The translations under genes and the position numbers were made by a program. From the NCBI GenBank assembly GCA_023399275.1, contig JAEWQH010000030.1, forward strand, positions 1-8,611: a stretch of 8,611 nucleotides of DNA, read 5' to 3'. Source of the stretch: Bacillota bacterium. GTDB lineage: Bacteria > Bacillota > Clostridia > Christensenellales > CAG-138. The notes below the pieces were generated by a model. That model saw only the letters and a program-made list of their open reading frames with translations. It searched no databases and was not told the origin of the DNA. Below, piece after piece: positions 7,038-8,611 of the stretch. How positions within the stretch are numbered: position 1 is the stretch's first letter; every line of letters starts with the position of its first letter.

Positions 7038-7101
7038 GCCAATAAGCCGGCCACCCGTAAAGCGATCGGCTGTGGTCTTGACTTACATCGATATGTCGCC
7101 C

Positions 7102-8406
7102 TTATTTCCCCACGCAAAATCGCTCAAAGATGCGGTCGATCACCGCGGCATCCACGTCCGCCCCCGTGATAGACCCCAGGTGGTGAAGAGCGTTTTTTAC
7201 ATCCGTCGCCGCACAGTCAAGCTCTGACGCCGCGGCCGCATCCCGCAGTGCGTGCAACGCTAGCTCGAGCGCACGGATGTGGCGTTCATTCGTAATGATC
7301 GATCCGTCCGCCCGTGCGGGCGCCGCCAACGCGAGGATCGCATCCTGCAGCGCACGCAGTCCCTCCCCGGTCTTGGCGCTCACGTGTATCGCGTCGCCTA
7401 CGGATGCACAGGCCTGCGGCAAGTCACTCTTGTTCAGCACGACGATGCGCGTGCCCGCCTGTGTCTGCGTAAGCAACGCCTCATCCTGCGCCGTGAGAGG
7501 AGCGGAAGCATCCAGCACAAGGCATACCACATCCGCGTCGCGCAATGCAGCGCGCGCGCGATCAACACCGATGCGCTCCGCCTCGTCATTTGCCTCGCGG
7601 ATACCCGCCGTGTCGATGAGCCGCACGGGTACGCCGTCCATGCTTACCTTCTCATCGATCACATCCCGCGTAGTGCCGGCGCTGGCGGTTACGATCGCCC
7701 GTTCGCTGCCGAACAGCGCATTCATCAGCGAAGATTTCCCTACGTTTGGCCGCCCTACGATGGCGACCTTCAGCCCGTCCCGCAGCACACGGCCACGGCG
7801 CGCAAGCGCGATCAGCGCCTCTGCGCGCGCAATCGCTGCCGAGAGCGACGCCGGCAGCGCCTCCGTCGTCTCCGCCTCGGCCTCTTCCGGATAGTCGATC
7901 GCCGCATCGATGCCGGAGAGCGCATCGGTTAGCAAGGATTCCACGGAAACGATCTCACGCTTCACGCTTCCCTGCAGTTGCGCCAGCGCAGACTTCAGGC
8001 TTTGCTCGGCATCCGCGTTGATCACGTCCATGACCGCCTCCGCGGCGGAGAGATCCATCTTGCCGTTGAGAAACGCGCGCTTGGTAAACTCCCCCGGCTG
8101 CGCAGGCCGAAATTCGAGCGTCGCCAGCGCGCCGAGTACGCGCTGCACGGTCTGCATGCCGCCGTGCACGCTCAGCTCCACCATATCCTCACCCGTGTAG
8201 CTTGCCGGCGCGGGGAAATAGACCGCCATGCACTCGTCTATGAGCTCGCCGCAGCAGCGCAGGCGCGCGTACACCAGCTCCCGCGGCCGCTTCACCGGGT
8301 CGCTATCGAGCAGCTTCCTTGTCCGCTTTGCATCCGCGCCGGACACGCGAATCACCGCGATCGCTCCGCCGATAGCCGAGGACGGTGCGTAGATGGTATC
8401 TTCCAT
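7102..8406 (-). CDS. mnmE: tRNA uridine-34 modification GTPase MnmE (TrmE)
   Basis: The 434-aa GTPase works with MnmG to place the carboxymethylaminomethyl group on U34 of certain tRNAs. The start ATG (8406-8404) gives MEDTIYAPSS, the family's normal start. It has GGAG (8413-8416) 6 bases upstream. A longer in-frame start at 8502 would add 32 low-complexity residues and is rejected. The N-terminal folate-binding domain covers about 1-115 (VELSVHGG and QPGEFTKRAFLNGKMDLSAAE are intact). The inserted G domain has GRPNVGKS (218-225), GTTRD (244-248), DTAG (265-268), NKSD (325-328) and SAKT (343-346). The helical domain resumes and ends FCVGK, with the conserved C431. The first loop reads SSAIGG where many homologues have PPGRGG. 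It follows jag on the same strand; the usual mnmG partner does not follow it. Confidence 0.97.
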   Translation of the reverse strand: MEDTIYAPSSAIGGAIAVIRVSGADAKRTRKLLDSDPVKRPRELVYARLRCCGELIDECMAVYFPAPASYTGEDMVELSVHGGMQTVQRVLGALATLEFRPAQPGEFTKRAFLNGKMDLSAAEAVMDVINADAEQSLKSALAQLQGSVKREIVSVESLLTDALSGIDAAIDYPEEAEAETTEALPASLSAAIARAEALIALARRGRVLRDGLKVAIVGRPNVGKSSLMNALFGSERAIVTASAGTTRDVIDEKVSMDGVPVRLIDTAGIREANDEAERIGVDRARAALRDADVVCLVLDASAPLTAQDEALLTQTQAGTRIVVLNKSDLPQACASVGDAIHVSAKTGEGLRALQDAILALAAPARADGSIITNERHIRALELALHALRDAAAASELDCAATDVKNALHHLGSITGADVDAAVIDRIFERFCVGK

Positions 8407-8432
8407 GGTGTTCTCCGTTTGGTTCGGTTTCA

Positions 8433-8490
8433 GGCGCAACCCGCGCCAAAACGAAACGCGGGCCGCCGCGTTGTCTGCGGCGGCCCTGCG
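8433..8490 (-). terminator. GC-rich hairpin between jag and mnmE
   Basis: GGGCCGCCGC (8460-8469) and GCGGCGGCCC (8477-8486) form a perfect 10-bp stem with a 7-base loop. It extends by three pairs (8457-8459/8488-8490) past a one-base bulge. Read on the - strand it lies 9 bases after the jag stop and is followed by GCGTTTCGTTTTGG, a broken T-run. It could terminate the jag message or attenuate read-through into mnmE. A smaller hairpin, GGCGC/GCGCC (8433-8437/8443-8447), and the alternative pairing CCCGCG/CGCGGG (8440-8445/8457-8462) also fit in this 92-base gap. Confidence 0.45.
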
Positions 8491-8498
8491 CTGGATTG

Positions 8499-8611
8499 TC
8501 ACTTCATTGGGCTGATCACAACGTGGCGGTTCGGTTCCTCGCCCTCGCTATAGGTGGTTACGCCGGCAAACCCCTGTAGCGCGCTGTGCAGGATACGCCG
8601 CTCATACGGGT
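8499..8611 (-). CDS. jag: 3' end of Jag/KhpB, R3H-domain RNA-binding protein (partial)
   Basis: The last 36 codons of a gene entering from the right edge, ending at TGA 8501-8499. The visible residues begin PYERRILHSALQGFAGVTTY and continue SEGEEPNRHVVISPMK. This is the hallmark C-terminus of the R3H domain in Jag (SpoIIIJ-associated, also called KhpB), whose homologues carry PYERRIIH and SEGEEP. The family binds RNA and affects cell envelope growth and division in Firmicutes. About four fifths of the protein, including its Jag_N and KH domains, lies outside the window. Its place directly upstream of mnmE supports the call, since yidC-jag-mnmE is a standard order. The visible sequence is too short to judge anything else. 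Confidence 0.9.
   Translation of the reverse strand, partial: PYERRILHSALQGFAGVTTYSEGEEPNRHVVISPMK

Noticed and set aside
7279..7932. Open frames on the + strand opposite mnmE, up to 217 codons
   Set aside because: mnmE carries all expected motifs on the other strand; these frames are Arg/Ser-rich shadows with no recognisable domain.
8407..8502. A 32-residue N-terminal extension of MnmE starting at 8502
   Set aside because: It runs through the GC-rich hairpin, has no family counterpart, and the ATG at 8406 has a ribosome binding site and gives the normal start.
1..8611. tRNA or rRNA genes, CRISPR arrays, insertion sequences, prophage or defence genes
   Set aside because: None seen; all long stretches are accounted for by conserved housekeeping or metabolic genes, with short gaps.

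Overview
The window is a GC-rich, densely packed bacterial chromosomal segment. The gene families, the strong AGGAGG-type ribosome binding sites and the jag-mnmE pair point to an anaerobic, high-GC Firmicute (Clostridia-like). That lineage call is an inference; no rRNA or other taxonomic marker is present. Seven protein genes are supported: five on the + strand (1-6983) and two on the - strand (7102-8611). The first and last are cut by the window edges.

Left part (1-5549): a purine-oxidation block. The 3' nine-tenths of adenine deaminase (ade) is followed by a 260-base gap and then a three-gene molybdenum hydroxylase operon, xdhA-xdhB-xdhC (Mo-pterin, FAD and 2x[2Fe-2S] subunits). Sizes, order and motifs match the E. 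coli XdhABC type. Together the genes can take adenine to hypoxanthine and then to xanthine and urate, or run the hydroxylase in the reducing direction. No urate-degrading or Mo-cofactor maturation gene is in view. The xdhA leader holds a 13-base palindrome, a GC-rich terminator-like hairpin 26 bases before xdhA, and an upstream segment that can pair with that hairpin's 3' arm. This looks like an attenuator or riboswitch. A 23-codon ORF with its own strong ribosome binding site sits between xdhA and xdhB.

Middle (5550-7101): a 165-base gap with a stem-loop, then a PLP-dependent class I aminotransferase of the aspartate aminotransferase subgroup Ic type. A perfect 32-base palindrome follows, probably a two-way terminator shared with the convergent mnmE.

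Right part (7102-8611, - strand): mnmE (tRNA wobble-uridine modification GTPase), preceded by the 3' end of jag/khpB (R3H RNA-binding protein). This is the usual rpmH-rnpA-yidC-jag-mnmE region near the replication origin in Firmicutes. mnmG, the usual next gene, is absent, so the conserved block ends here and abuts the metabolic genes.

No tRNA, rRNA, CRISPR array, insertion sequence or phage gene was seen. The best candidate for something undescribed is the structured xdhA leader.
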